DNA of 64,000 nt from a bacterium. GTDB lineage: Bacteria > UBP15 > UBA6099. Below are positions 56,858-64,000 of the stretch, piece by piece. The notes beneath the pieces are model-generated. The model made no database searches and was not told where the DNA came from. It saw nothing but the letters and a program-made list of their open reading frames with translations. The stretch lies in the NCBI GenBank assembly GCA_029564595.1, contig JAKQPS010000160.1, positions 70,080 to 134,079 of the forward strand. Direction: 5' to 3'. The stretch's first letter is position 1, and every line of letters begins with the position of its first letter. Made by a program: the position numbers and the translations under genes.

Positions 56858-57973
56858 ATGGACGGCAAGGACAAAAAAGTCGCTGTGGCGATGAGCGGTG
56901 GAGTGGATAGCTCGGTAGCGGCCTTGCTGTTGAAAGAGCGCGGCTTTGAAGTGGCCGGGTTCCACATGAGTTTGTTCGACGCGGCGGAAGGCGGCGGCGC
57001 GGCTCCCGGCGCGTGTTGTTCAGAGGAATCGTCATTGGCCGCCCGCGCGGTGTGCGACGCCATCGGAGCCGATTTTTTCTGTCTTGATTTCAAAGAAGCA
57101 TTCAGAAACTTGGTAATCGTTCCCTTTGTCGAATCATACCTTGCGGGCCGCACTCCGAACCCGTGCGTCGAGTGTAACAGAGCAGTAAAGTTCGACGCGC
57201 TGCTAAAGGACATCAAAGGTCTCGGTTTCGATTTCCTTGCGACCGGGCATTACGCGAGACGGGAACGCGCGGTCGGCGGATGGCGGTTGCGGCGGGGCGC
57301 GGACAGACTCAAAGATCAGTCGTACTTCCTTTACATGCTGGACTCTCCCGCGCTCGAATCAATCCTTTTTCCTCTCGGGGAACTGACTAAAGATGAAGTT
57401 CGCCGGATCGCCCTCGGGGCGGGCCTCCCATCCGCCGAAAGAGAGGAAAGCCAAGATATTTGCTTCGCCGGGGACGGGGCGTATGAACAGGTGATAGAGC
57501 GCGCGCGGCCCGGCGGATTTGCTCCCGGCCCGATTTTCGACGTTTCCGGAAAAGAAATCGGCCGACATACAGGAATAGTCAACTACACTGTGGGACAGAG
57601 ACGCGGGATGGGCGTGAGCGCCGCCGAACCATTGTACGTGCTGAAAATTCTTGGGGCTGAAAACGCGATAATCGCAGGGCCGAGAAGCGAGCTTGCGGCG
57701 TCGGGGCTGGCGTTCGCCGAAGCCGTTTTTCAGTTTGGCGAGCCTCGCCCCGGAGCATTTTACGACGCAGTGGTCAGGCATAAGTCCAAACCCGTAAGAG
57801 CAGAATATAAAGGGGAATATCGCTGTGGCCAAGCAGAAGATGAAGGCCGGCGCGCGCATGCCATAATATTCGAAAACCCCGTCGACGGCATCGCCCCCGG
57901 ACAGAGCGTGGTGCTTTACGACGGAGATGTGGTCGCCGGCGGCGGAATAATCGAAAAAGCGATTGAAAAATAA
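56858..57973 (+). CDS. mnmA: tRNA-specific 2-thiouridylase MnmA
   Basis: Thiolates U34 of tRNA Lys, Glu and Gln. The PP-loop SGGVDSS is at residues 13-19. The catalytic cysteines are C103 in NPCVECN and C202 in QDICFAG, matching positions 102 and 199 of the E. coli enzyme. The C-terminal domain carries 'GPIFDVSGKEIGRHTGIVNYTVGQRRGMG'. GGGAGAGG serves ATG 56858, giving 371 residues. Confidence 0.95.
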   Translation: MDGKDKKVAVAMSGGVDSSVAALLLKERGFEVAGFHMSLFDAAEGGGAAPGACCSEESSLAARAVCDAIGADFFCLDFKEAFRNLVIVPFVESYLAGRTPNPCVECNRAVKFDALLKDIKGLGFDFLATGHYARRERAVGGWRLRRGADRLKDQSYFLYMLDSPALESILFPLGELTKDEVRRIALGAGLPSAEREESQDICFAGDGAYEQVIERARPGGFAPGPIFDVSGKEIGRHTGIVNYTVGQRRGMGVSAAEPLYVLKILGAENAIIAGPRSELAASGLAFAEAVFQFGEPRPGAFYDAVVRHKSKPVRAEYKGEYRCGQAEDEGRRAHAIIFENPVDGIAPGQSVVLYDGDVVAGGGIIEKAIEK

Positions 57974-57988
57974 AGCGGAGACCTCGAC

Positions 57989-58714
57989 GTGACCAACATG
58001 GCGGCTCTGATACTGTCGATACTGCTTGCGGCGTTGCCGTCGGGTCGCGATGCCGCGCGGCGCGTTGAATCCGAACTTGCGCGGGACGTGAGCGCCGAAA
58101 AGATTTCCGTAGTCATCAAAGGGGGAGCGACATCCGGCGGCGTGTGGAGCGCGGATAGCGTGGAGGCGGCCTTGTCAGGCTGGGAAACGGATTCCGGACG
58201 CGCCACGAGCGCAAAGATTGTTTTCAAGTCGCCGCGCGCAAGGATGGAAAATGGAACTTGGAAGCTTGATGGTTGCGATAAGGCAACTGTGGCAATCCGA
58301 TTCAGCGAAGAGGACATTTGGACGGCCGCGGCGTTGAGGGCAAGCGGAGCGCAGTTTACTTCGCTGGAGTTCATCGGCGGAGCGAAGATATTAATAAAAG
58401 GAACATATCAGATATATATGGGAATCCCCGTTGTGTTCAGCGTCTCCGGGACTCCGGAAGTCAGAAGCGGCTCGGAGATAGTCCTCGCGGGACCGCTGGA
58501 GATAAAGGCGGCGGGCGCTAGGCTGGGCCGCTGGGCCGACGCCCATGTGTTGCGCATTGTCAATCCGCTGGCGGACATCGACGATTGGGACGTGTCCTCC
58601 GCGCTGCTCCGGCGCGGGGCCTCGGACGCCGGAGGCTGGATGTCGATGTCTCTCAAATCGGTGAAAATTGAAAACGGATTGCTTGTGATTTCCGGGGAGC
58701 TGAAGGGGCGGTAG
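57989..58714 (+). CDS. LmeA/DUF2993-like putative lipid-binding protein
   Basis: Sixteen nt after mnmA, GTG start with GGAGA. A short hydrophobic N-terminus (signal-like, MAALILSILLAALPSG) is followed by an all-beta region ('VVIKGGATSGGVWSADSVEAALSGW', 'ATVAIRFSEEDIWTAAAL'). This follows the LmeA/DUF2993 pattern of repeated strands with a final 'GLLVISGELKG'. The assignment is by pattern and moderate; the protein would bind phospholipid outside the cytoplasmic membrane. Confidence 0.5.
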   Translation: MTNMAALILSILLAALPSGRDAARRVESELARDVSAEKISVVIKGGATSGGVWSADSVEAALSGWETDSGRATSAKIVFKSPRARMENGTWKLDGCDKATVAIRFSEEDIWTAAALRASGAQFTSLEFIGGAKILIKGTYQIYMGIPVVFSVSGTPEVRSGSEIVLAGPLEIKAAGARLGRWADAHVLRIVNPLADIDDWDVSSALLRRGASDAGGWMSMSLKSVKIENGLLVISGELKGR

Positions 58715-59169
58715 CGGCCTGTGAGCGCCTTGCTCTAAGACTTGGGCTGTTTTACCGCCGCCACCGCATAATAATTCTTATTATCATAGAGTAATATAAC
58801 TTATCCGTCACAACACACAGGTTGCTTTTGGAGCGGTTATTTGTCTCCAGAGGCGACTTTTTTTTCGTGTTATTAATGTGAGATTCCGGTTCTCCGAGGC
58901 GGAAAAACGGGCTAGGCAGGGTTTTTGTAAAAAATTGAAAACCGAAACAAGAGATGACAGAGGTTGACATAATGAGGAGGCAAATGTTGTATAAAGAGGC
59001 GAAAGCGAATCAATGTGCGCAAAAGCGGTAAAAGGCGACAATTGATAAGCATAGTAATCCATGGTTTGCAAAAGCGCTGAAAAATTTTTAATATGGGGTT
59101 GACATTACGGATATGAGAAGTAATATATGTAACTATAGTCAGTATTTTCTATACGAAGGGAGGTGCAAA
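58715..59169. promoter_or_regulatory. Gap with terminator and a strong promoter for the H1-like gene
   Basis: GTCTCC/GGCGAC at 58843-58857 followed by eight Ts is a terminator for the mnmA unit. TTGACA (59099-59104), 16 nt, TAATAT (59121-59126) is a strong sigma-70 promoter placed 44 nt before the H1-like start codon. No gene lies in the gap. Confidence 0.6.
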
Positions 59170-59388
59170 ATGGCGAAGAAGGTAGCGAAAAAGGCAGCCG
59201 CGAAGAAAGTTGTGAAAAAGGCGGCCCCGAAGAAAGTAGCGAAGAAAGCGGCTCCGAAGAAAAAAGCCGCGAAAAAGGTCGTGAAGAAAGCGGCCCCGAA
59301 GAAAGTTGTGAAAAAGGCAGCCGCGAAGAAAGTCGTGAAAAAGGCGGCCCCGAAGAAAGTCGCGAAAAAAGTAGCGAAAAAGAAATAA
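59170..59388 (+). CDS. Lysine/alanine-rich histone H1-like (Hc1-type) DNA-binding protein
   Basis: Seventy-two residues made almost only of Lys, Ala, Val and Pro in AKKVAKKAAPKK/KKVVKKAA units. Such proteins bind and compact DNA as a histone H1 C-terminal tail. GGGAGGTG serves the ATG, and it has its own strong promoter and terminator, so high expression is likely. The reading frame +2 over the same DNA is also open and Glu-rich, which is a codon artefact. Confidence 0.88.
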   Translation: MAKKVAKKAAAKKVVKKAAPKKVAKKAAPKKKAAKKVVKKAAPKKVVKKAAAKKVVKKAAPKKVAKKVAKKK

Positions 59389-59421
59389 CGCATTCCCAAA
59401 GCAATTTGAATCGCATTATCG

Positions 59422-59450
59422 AAAAAGGGGAACAACAGTTCCCCTTTTTT
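59422..59450 (+). terminator. Terminator of the H1-like gene
   Basis: AAAAAGGGGAAC, AACA loop, GTTCCCCTTTTTT: 12 paired bases followed by T-run. Confidence 0.9.
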
Positions 59451-59594
59451 GATGTCTTAAAAATGCGACCCGGCGGTATCCGACAACGGAAGAAACGTCT
59501 TTCGTTCGGGAATAAAGCCGCCGTGTTGAAGCGCGGCGGCGCGGATGGTACAATTGAGCAAAACGGCCGGGCGGCTCCAAAAGGGAGATTCCGC

Positions 59595-60686
59595 ATGTTT
59601 TCTTTTGTTGTGAAAGCGATTTGTTTAGGCGCCGGGATGAGCGTTTTCTATGCCCTTGCGATGTTGTTTAACAAGGCGTTCAACCCGGAAGGCCCTCTGT
59701 GGACGTACAACATGTTCGGGTTTCTTTTCGCCGGATTGCTGTTTGGCATATTAATGTCTCCGTACGCGGAGAAGTGGCTGTTGAACTTTCACAGGCAGGT
59801 GCTGAGGTCGATGCAGAGGGTGTCGCCGCACGCTATGGCGTCCGGTTTCGCCGGACTGATGATGGGTTTCTTCTTTGCGATGCTGTTGACGGCTCCGTTC
59901 TGGTATTTTCTGAAGATGCCGGCGGCGGCGGGAGTGGCCGTGTTTTTGGTCCTTTGCGTGGTTCTTGGGTATCTCGGCGTGCTGATATTCAGCAGGGTTT
60001 CGCTTTGGGGAGGCAACGTGGTAGGCCCGATGGCGTTCAGGGCGGACGCCGCGCTGCCGAAGGTTCTGGACACTAGCGTGCTGATAGACGGAAGAATTCT
60101 TGAGTTGTACATGGCAGGTTTTCTTGAGGGAAAGCTGTTTGTTCCAGATATGGTGATTGCGGAGTTGCAAGGGATAGCGGACGATTCGGACTCTGGCAGG
60201 AGGAAGCGGGGCAGGCGCGGACTGGACGTGTTGACGAAGATGAAAGAGAAAGAAGGCGGAGAGGTGGAGATAGTGGATCTGCCGTCGCCGCGGGCTGGAG
60301 AGCCGACGGCGGTGGACGCGCGGTTGGTCAACTACGCGAAATCCATCGGCGGCGCGCTGGTCACGAACGATTTCAACTTGACTAAAGTGGCTAAGCTGCG
60401 CGGGGTGCGCTGCATCAACCTGAACGTGTTGTCGAATTCTATGAGGAAGACTTTGCTGCCCGGAGAGAGAGTGGAAGTGAGCGTTGTGAAGACAGGCAAG
60501 GAGCACGGGCAGGGAATAGCGTATCTGGACGACGGGACGATGATAGTGGTTGAGAGCGGGGACAGGTTCATAGGAGATTCCGTGACGGTGGAGATAAGCA
60601 GCATAATGCAGACGGTGGCGGGAAGGCTGATATTCGCGCGGGCCACCGAAGGCCGCGATGACGATGAAGAGGATGATGGACGATGA
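59595..60686 (+). CDS. PIN and TRAM domain protein (YacL-like) with four membrane helices
   Basis: Four N-terminal helices (residues 1-135) precede a PIN nuclease-type domain (VLDTSVLIDGRI, AVDARLVNYAK, VTNDFNLTKVA; conserved Asp residues visible) and a C-terminal TRAM domain ('VVKTGKEHGQGIAYLDDGTMIVVES', 'VTVEISSIMQTVAGRLIFA'). This is the YacL arrangement, of unknown function, often beside ispD/ispF. AGGGAG serves ATG 59595; the frame is open far upstream only because of the H1-like gene. It overlaps ispF by 4 nt. Confidence 0.9.
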   Translation: MFSFVVKAICLGAGMSVFYALAMLFNKAFNPEGPLWTYNMFGFLFAGLLFGILMSPYAEKWLLNFHRQVLRSMQRVSPHAMASGFAGLMMGFFFAMLLTAPFWYFLKMPAAAGVAVFLVLCVVLGYLGVLIFSRVSLWGGNVVGPMAFRADAALPKVLDTSVLIDGRILELYMAGFLEGKLFVPDMVIAELQGIADDSDSGRRKRGRRGLDVLTKMKEKEGGEVEIVDLPSPRAGEPTAVDARLVNYAKSIGGALVTNDFNLTKVAKLRGVRCINLNVLSNSMRKTLLPGERVEVSVVKTGKEHGQGIAYLDDGTMIVVESGDRFIGDSVTVEISSIMQTVAGRLIFARATEGRDDDEEDDGR

Positions 60687-61177
60687 GTTTCCGGGTGGGC
60701 TGCGGATGGGACGCGCACGCGTTCGGAGGGGACGGCCCGCTGAAACTCGGCGGCGTGGAGGTTCCCGGAGCGCGCGGGCTTTCGGGTCATTCGGACGCCG
60801 ACGTACTTGCGCACGCGGTATGCGACGCGATTCTCGGAGCTGCGGGGCTGCCAGACATAGGCGCGCATTTCCCTGACGACGACCCGCAATACGAGGGGGC
60901 CGACAGCGTCGGGCTGCTTAGGATGGCCGCGGGTTATGTTGCTGAAAAAAAATACAGAGCGGTCAACGTGGACGCCGTGATAATAGCGCAGGAGCCGAGG
61001 CTTGCCCCATTTTTTTTGCGCATGAGGGAAAATATAGCGGCGGCGGTGGGCCTTTCCCCGGAGGACGTGTCGGTTAAGGCGGCAAGCCCGGAGGGGCTGG
61101 GCGCGGTCGGCAGGGGCGAGGGGATAGCGGCTCAAGCTGTCGCTCTCTTGAAAAAGACATCCCGGAGCGGTTCATAA
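60683..61177 (+). CDS. ispF: 2-C-methyl-D-erythritol 2,4-cyclodiphosphate synthase
   Basis: Fifth step of the MEP isoprenoid pathway. 'RVGCGWDAHAF' (Asp and His zinc ligands), 'GHSDADVLAHAVCDAILGAAGLPDIGAHFPD' and 'GAVGRGEGIAAQA' are diagnostic; 164 residues is normal. ATGA overlap with the PIN-TRAM gene. IspD, usually its neighbour, is not between them. Confidence 0.95.
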   Translation: MSFRVGCGWDAHAFGGDGPLKLGGVEVPGARGLSGHSDADVLAHAVCDAILGAAGLPDIGAHFPDDDPQYEGADSVGLLRMAAGYVAEKKYRAVNVDAVIIAQEPRLAPFFLRMRENIAAAVGLSPEDVSVKAASPEGLGAVGRGEGIAAQAVALLKKTSRSGS

Positions 61178-61179
61178 CG

Positions 61180-61908
61180 ATGATGAGGCTGACGGATAAA
61201 AACGCGATAGTGGAGGCTCTCAAGGCCGGGCGCGTGGTTTCGCTGCATGTGGGCGCGGCCGCAAGAACGGACGAGAGGGCGGCGCGGATCGCGGCGCTCG
61301 CGCGCGAGGCCGGCGTCCCCGTGCGGGACATGCCGGTCAAGGGGCGAGGCCCTGTAGAGGCCGTATGCAACGATTTTGAATACGCGACTCTGGAGAGCTT
61401 GATGGACGCGCGGGAGGAGAGCGGCGGGCTGATCGTGGCGCTCGACCATGTGCAGGACCCGATGAACCTCGGCGCGATACTGAGGACGGCGGCGGCGGCG
61501 GGAGCCATAGGAGCGGTGATCGAGCGCAAACGCTCGTGCGACGTGACGCCGGTGGTCTACGAGACATCGTGCGGCGGGGCCGAGAGGTTGCTTATTGTCA
61601 AGGTGGCTAACCTCAGGCAGGCGCTCTCTATGATGAAGGAGCGTGGCTGCTGGGTGGCCGGAACGGACGAACGCGCGAAGGATGTCTGCCACGACGCGGA
61701 CATGTCCGGAGTGTCCGTCTTGGTTATGGGCGGCGAAGGCGAGGGGATGTCGCGCATAACGCGCGAGGAGTGCGACTATCTAGTGCGCGTGCCGACGGTC
61801 GAGGAGTTCCCGTCGCTCAATGTGTCTGTGGCGGCGGGCGTTCTGATATTCGAGACCATGAGGCAGAAGAGAGCGCTTGGAGATAAGAAACGCGGCGGGC
61901 GCGCGTGA
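61180..61908 (+). CDS. rlmB: SpoU/TrmH-family RNA 2'-O-methyltransferase (RlmB-like)
   Basis: SPOUT methyltransferase of 242 residues, with a short substrate-binding N-terminal domain and the three motifs 'ALDHVQDPMNLGAILRTAAAAG' (motif 1), 'VMGGEGEGMS' (motif 2) and 'PSLNVSVAAGVLIFE' (motif 3), forming the knot that binds S-adenosylmethionine. G2251 of 23S rRNA is the likely target by family. GGAG lies upstream. It follows ispF after 2 nt. Confidence 0.85.
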   Translation: MMRLTDKNAIVEALKAGRVVSLHVGAAARTDERAARIAALAREAGVPVRDMPVKGRGPVEAVCNDFEYATLESLMDAREESGGLIVALDHVQDPMNLGAILRTAAAAGAIGAVIERKRSCDVTPVVYETSCGGAERLLIVKVANLRQALSMMKERGCWVAGTDERAKDVCHDADMSGVSVLVMGGEGEGMSRITREECDYLVRVPTVEEFPSLNVSVAAGVLIFETMRQKRALGDKKRGGRA

Positions 61909-61952
61909 ACCGGATTTGACTCCGGCGCAGTATCGGGCGAAAAGAGTTCCTA

Positions 61953-63368
61953 ATGAAAATATTATTGATAAATCCCTACACCGGCTCTGAGGAGACGGCG
62001 GGGAGATACAGGCGCTTTCTCGCGCCAATGCCGCCTATAAGTCTGGCGTATGTCGCGGCGGCGTTGGAGAGGGCGCGCCTGCCGGTGTCGGTGTACGACG
62101 ATTACACCGAGGGCGGTTCGAGGGAGGCTCTGGTAAAGCATATCCGCGTCGCGGACCCGGACATGATAGGGCTTTCGTGCGTCACGCCGACAGCGAAGAG
62201 GACGAATGAAATCGCGGCGCTTGTGAAAAGGGAGTTCCCGCGCGCGAAGCTGGTTCAAGGCAACCTGCATTCGAGCGTATTTTTCGAAAAGACGCTGAAC
62301 GAGGGGCTGGCGGACGCGGTGGTGATAGGGGAGGGAGAGGAGACGGTGGTGGAGCTGGCGATGGCGTTCGAGAGCGGAGCGCCTCTGGCCAGCGTGGCCG
62401 GAATCGCGCACAATGAAAACGGAACGCCGGAGATTACGGAGCCGAGGGGATTCATAGAAGACTTGGACTCGCTGCCGTTCCCGGCGTGGCATCTGTTTCC
62501 GATTGAAAGATACAGGCTGTTCAACTTCGCGAGGGTGAGGGAGCCGGGCACGCTGGTTCTCGGTTCGCGCGGCTGTCCCTACGGATGCAACTATTGTTCG
62601 CTGAAGATTATGGGCCGCCGCCGGAGGAGAAGGTCGGCTGTCAACATCGCAGACGAGTTCGAGTGGCTGCACGATAAGTTCGGATACGCTCAGCCGTCGT
62701 TCGTCGACCCGATATTTCCGTTGACGGAGAAAGAGGCGATTGAGTTCAGCGACGAGGTGATCCGGCGCGGGCTGAACAAGAAGCTGACGTGGATAACGGA
62801 GACGAGGGTGGACTGCGTGAACGAGCGCATGTTGAAGGCGATGGCAGCCGCCGGGCTGTCGAGGATAATGTACGGGTTCGAGGCCGGGGCGGACGGGGTG
62901 TTGGAATCGATCAGCAAAAACACTACGGTGGACAGCGCGCGCAAGGCGGTGGAGATGACTCGCAGGGCAGGGATTCAGATAATAGGTTTCTTTATGATCG
63001 GCTCCCCCGGCGACACCGTGCGGACTGTTGAGCGGACGATAGCTTTCTCGAAGAGCCTCGATATAGATTTCGCCAAGTTCACAGTGTTCTCGCCGTTTCC
63101 GGGGACGGGTATATATGACGAGTTCGTAAAGGACGGAAAAGTGGCGGCGGACGCGCCGAGTTCGAGCTTCACGAACTACCCGACTAGGGAAAACCCGGCG
63201 GTGTACGCGCCGGAGGGCATGACTAACGATGATCTTGTGAGGTTGCAAAAGAAGGCGTTCATGAGTTTCTATCTGAGGCCGAAGATGATTCTGAGACATT
63301 TGTTAAAGATAAGGACGCTGAGGGCGGCGGACGCGCTCGTCGGGATGATGACGCTGATAAGAAAGTGA
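61953..63368 (+). CDS. B12-binding radical SAM protein
   Basis: A class B-type protein of 471 residues. The N-terminal cobalamin-binding domain ('LLINPYTGSEETAGRYRRF', 'DPDMIGLSCVTPTA', 'VVIGEGEETV') leads to the radical SAM core with CPYGCNYC (C208, C212, C215) and 'FGYAQPSFVDPIFPLTEKEAIEF', 'IMYGFEAGADGVLESISKNTT'. Substrate unknown. ATG 61953 is preceded by AGAGTT only weakly. The last protein-coding gene before the tRNA cluster. Confidence 0.88.
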   Translation: MKILLINPYTGSEETAGRYRRFLAPMPPISLAYVAAALERARLPVSVYDDYTEGGSREALVKHIRVADPDMIGLSCVTPTAKRTNEIAALVKREFPRAKLVQGNLHSSVFFEKTLNEGLADAVVIGEGEETVVELAMAFESGAPLASVAGIAHNENGTPEITEPRGFIEDLDSLPFPAWHLFPIERYRLFNFARVREPGTLVLGSRGCPYGCNYCSLKIMGRRRRRRSAVNIADEFEWLHDKFGYAQPSFVDPIFPLTEKEAIEFSDEVIRRGLNKKLTWITETRVDCVNERMLKAMAAAGLSRIMYGFEAGADGVLESISKNTTVDSARKAVEMTRRAGIQIIGFFMIGSPGDTVRTVERTIAFSKSLDIDFAKFTVFSPFPGTGIYDEFVKDGKVAADAPSSSFTNYPTRENPAVYAPEGMTNDDLVRLQKKAFMSFYLRPKMILRHLLKIRTLRAADALVGMMTLIRK

Positions 63369-63402
63369 GAAAGCGGCGGAGCGACTGATTTTTTCGAATT
63401 TA

Positions 63403-63431
63403 TTGACTTGGGGCCACAAGGTCATTAGTAT
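63403..63431 (+). promoter_or_regulatory. Promoter of the tRNA-tuf cluster
   Basis: TTGACT (63403-63408), 17 nt, TAGTAT (63426-63431), 30 nt before the first tRNA, an appropriate distance for a stable-RNA promoter. Confidence 0.55.
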
Positions 63432-63460
63432 TTATGTTTGGTTTGTGCGGGGTTCGCTCT

Positions 63461-63532
63461 GCCGGCGTGGCTCAGGGGTAGAGCAGCTGATTTGTAATCA
63501 GCAGGTCGTCAGTTCGAATCTGACCGCCGGCT
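63461..63532 (+). tRNA. tRNA-Thr(TGT)
   Basis: Complete cloverleaf, 72 nt: acceptor GCCGGCG/CGCCGGC, anticodon loop TTTGTAA (TGT), T-loop TTCGAAT. Confidence 0.95.
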
Positions 63533-63558
63533 CTGAAATTTGAAATAGAGAAACGCCC

Positions 63559-63641
63559 GGAGGGGTGCCCGAGTGGCTAAAGGGGGCAGACTGTAAATCT
63601 GCTGGCGAACGCCTACATTGGTTCGAATCCAATCCCCTCCA
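63559..63641 (+). tRNA. tRNA-Tyr(GTA)
   Basis: Class II tRNA, 83 nt with long variable arm: acceptor GGAGGGG/CCCCTCC, anticodon loop CTGTAAA (GTA). Confidence 0.95.
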
Positions 63642-63671
63642 TAAATAAAACGGCGAAAGCCGTTGTCAAAA

Positions 63672-63745
63672 GCGGGAGTAGCTCAGCTGGCTAGAGCGCC
63701 AGCCTTCCAAGCTGGGGGTCGCGGGTTCGAACCCCGTCTCCCGCT
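63672..63745 (+). tRNA. tRNA-Gly(TCC)
   Basis: Complete, 74 nt: acceptor GCGGGAG/CTCCCGC, anticodon loop CTTCCAA (TCC). Its 3' half is the closest match in the window to the att fragment at 6495. Confidence 0.95.
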
Positions 63746-63755
63746 CTGTCCGGAG

Positions 63756-63829
63756 GCCAACGTAGCTCAGTAGGTTAGAGCGCATCCTTGGTAAGGATGA
63801 GGTCACCGGTTCGACTCCGGTCGTTGGCT
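63756..63829 (+). tRNA. tRNA-Thr(GGT)
   Basis: Complete, 74 nt: acceptor GCCAACG/CGTTGGC, anticodon loop TTGGTAA (GGT). Together with the three preceding tRNAs and tuf it reproduces the thrU-tyrU-glyT-thrT-tufB order of E. coli. Confidence 0.95.
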
Positions 63830-63871
63830 CTATTTATTTAAAGGAATAAGAAATTATTTCTGGAGGAAGAA

Positions 63872-64000
63872 ATGGGAAAAGAAAAATTTGATCGAAAGAA
63901 GCCGCACGTGAACGTGGGAACGATCGGGCACGTGGATCATGGCAAGACGACATTGACGAGCGCGTTGACGAGGGTATTGGCGAACGCGGGGTTGGCAAAG
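63872..64000 (+). CDS. tuf: Elongation factor Tu, 5' part
   Basis: The first 43 codons: '[23 protein letters not shown]' contains the G1 P-loop [16 protein letters not shown] lies before the ATG. The gene runs off the window and is co-transcribed with the four tRNAs. Confidence 0.95.
   Translation, partial: MGKEKFDRKKPHVNVGTIGHVDHGKTTLTSALTRVLANAGLAK

Noticed and set aside
58801-58870. Possible riboswitch in the gap before the H1-like gene
   Set aside because: No known aptamer consensus could be matched; the only clear structure is a terminator stem.
59163-59594. Open frame upstream of the PIN-TRAM gene giving a Glu/Ser/Lys-rich N-terminus
   Set aside because: It is the +1 frame of the H1-like gene; the lysine-codon repeats simply lack stops in it. 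The ribosome-binding site places the real start at 59595.

Overview
The window is one stretch of a bacterial chromosome. Most of it is GC-rich and densely coded, and several low-GC accessory islands interrupt it. A Gram-negative cell envelope is suggested by a PorV/PorQ-like outer-membrane barrel and several signal-peptide proteins. The core genes (F-type ATP synthase operon, icd, class I fumarase, moeA, mnmA, ispF, rlmB, and a tRNA-Thr/Tyr/Gly/Thr-tuf cluster ordered like the E. coli tufB locus) look ordinary. A lysine-rich histone H1-like protein and a giant repetitive surface protein with a FlgD-like C-terminus fit a member of a little-cultured phylum (FCB/PVC-adjacent or Omnitrophota-like). 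I cannot name the lineage from the sequence alone.

Layout. 1-6.54 kb: right end of an AT-rich integrated element with a TOTE-type archaeo-eukaryotic primase, an IS1595-derived protein that lacks its catalytic core, a ParB-like protein, a possible clamp-like protein, an excisionase and a tyrosine integrase, ending at a 3' half of tRNA-Gly(CCC). 6.9-9.0 kb: a membrane protein and a URO-D family protein. 9.4-10.7 kb: a toxin-antitoxin-SecB chaperone (TAC) module. 11.0-16.5 kb: GH2 glycosidase, then a DUF1611 (DgcN-like) and enolase-superfamily epimerase (DgcA-like) pair. 16.5-18.4 kb: an ABC-F protein. 18.5-21.4 kb: an AT-rich island of small membrane proteins and 120-bp palindromic-ended elements, bounded by imperfect 66-68 bp direct repeats, one of which overlaps the 3' end of moeA. 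21.4-28.2 kb: moeA, a Cache/PAS histidine kinase, icd, and the two fumarase subunits. 28.3-37.2 kb: a phosphohexomutase translationally linked to atpZ-atpI-atpBEFHAGDC. 37.6-42.1 kb: RhlE-like helicase, PfkB kinase, DUF362 ferredoxin, crotonase.

42.5-56.2 kb: a 3865-residue secreted protein with 24 tandem ~91-residue domains, each with a Cys pair, followed by a PorV-like barrel protein and a single-pass membrane protein. A good sigma-54 promoter match lies upstream. 56.5-63.4 kb: YjfB-like small protein, mnmA, an LmeA-like protein, the H1-like protein, a PIN-TRAM protein, ispF, rlmB-like methyltransferase and a B12-binding radical SAM protein. 63.46 kb to the end: four tRNAs and the start of tuf.

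The observations I would follow first are: the TAC module; the giant adhesin with its higher-order five-domain periodicity; an atpG that seems to start at AUA; a two-hairpin repeat found three times, each time between convergent genes; and an in-frame stop four codons into the best ribosome-binding start of the integrase.
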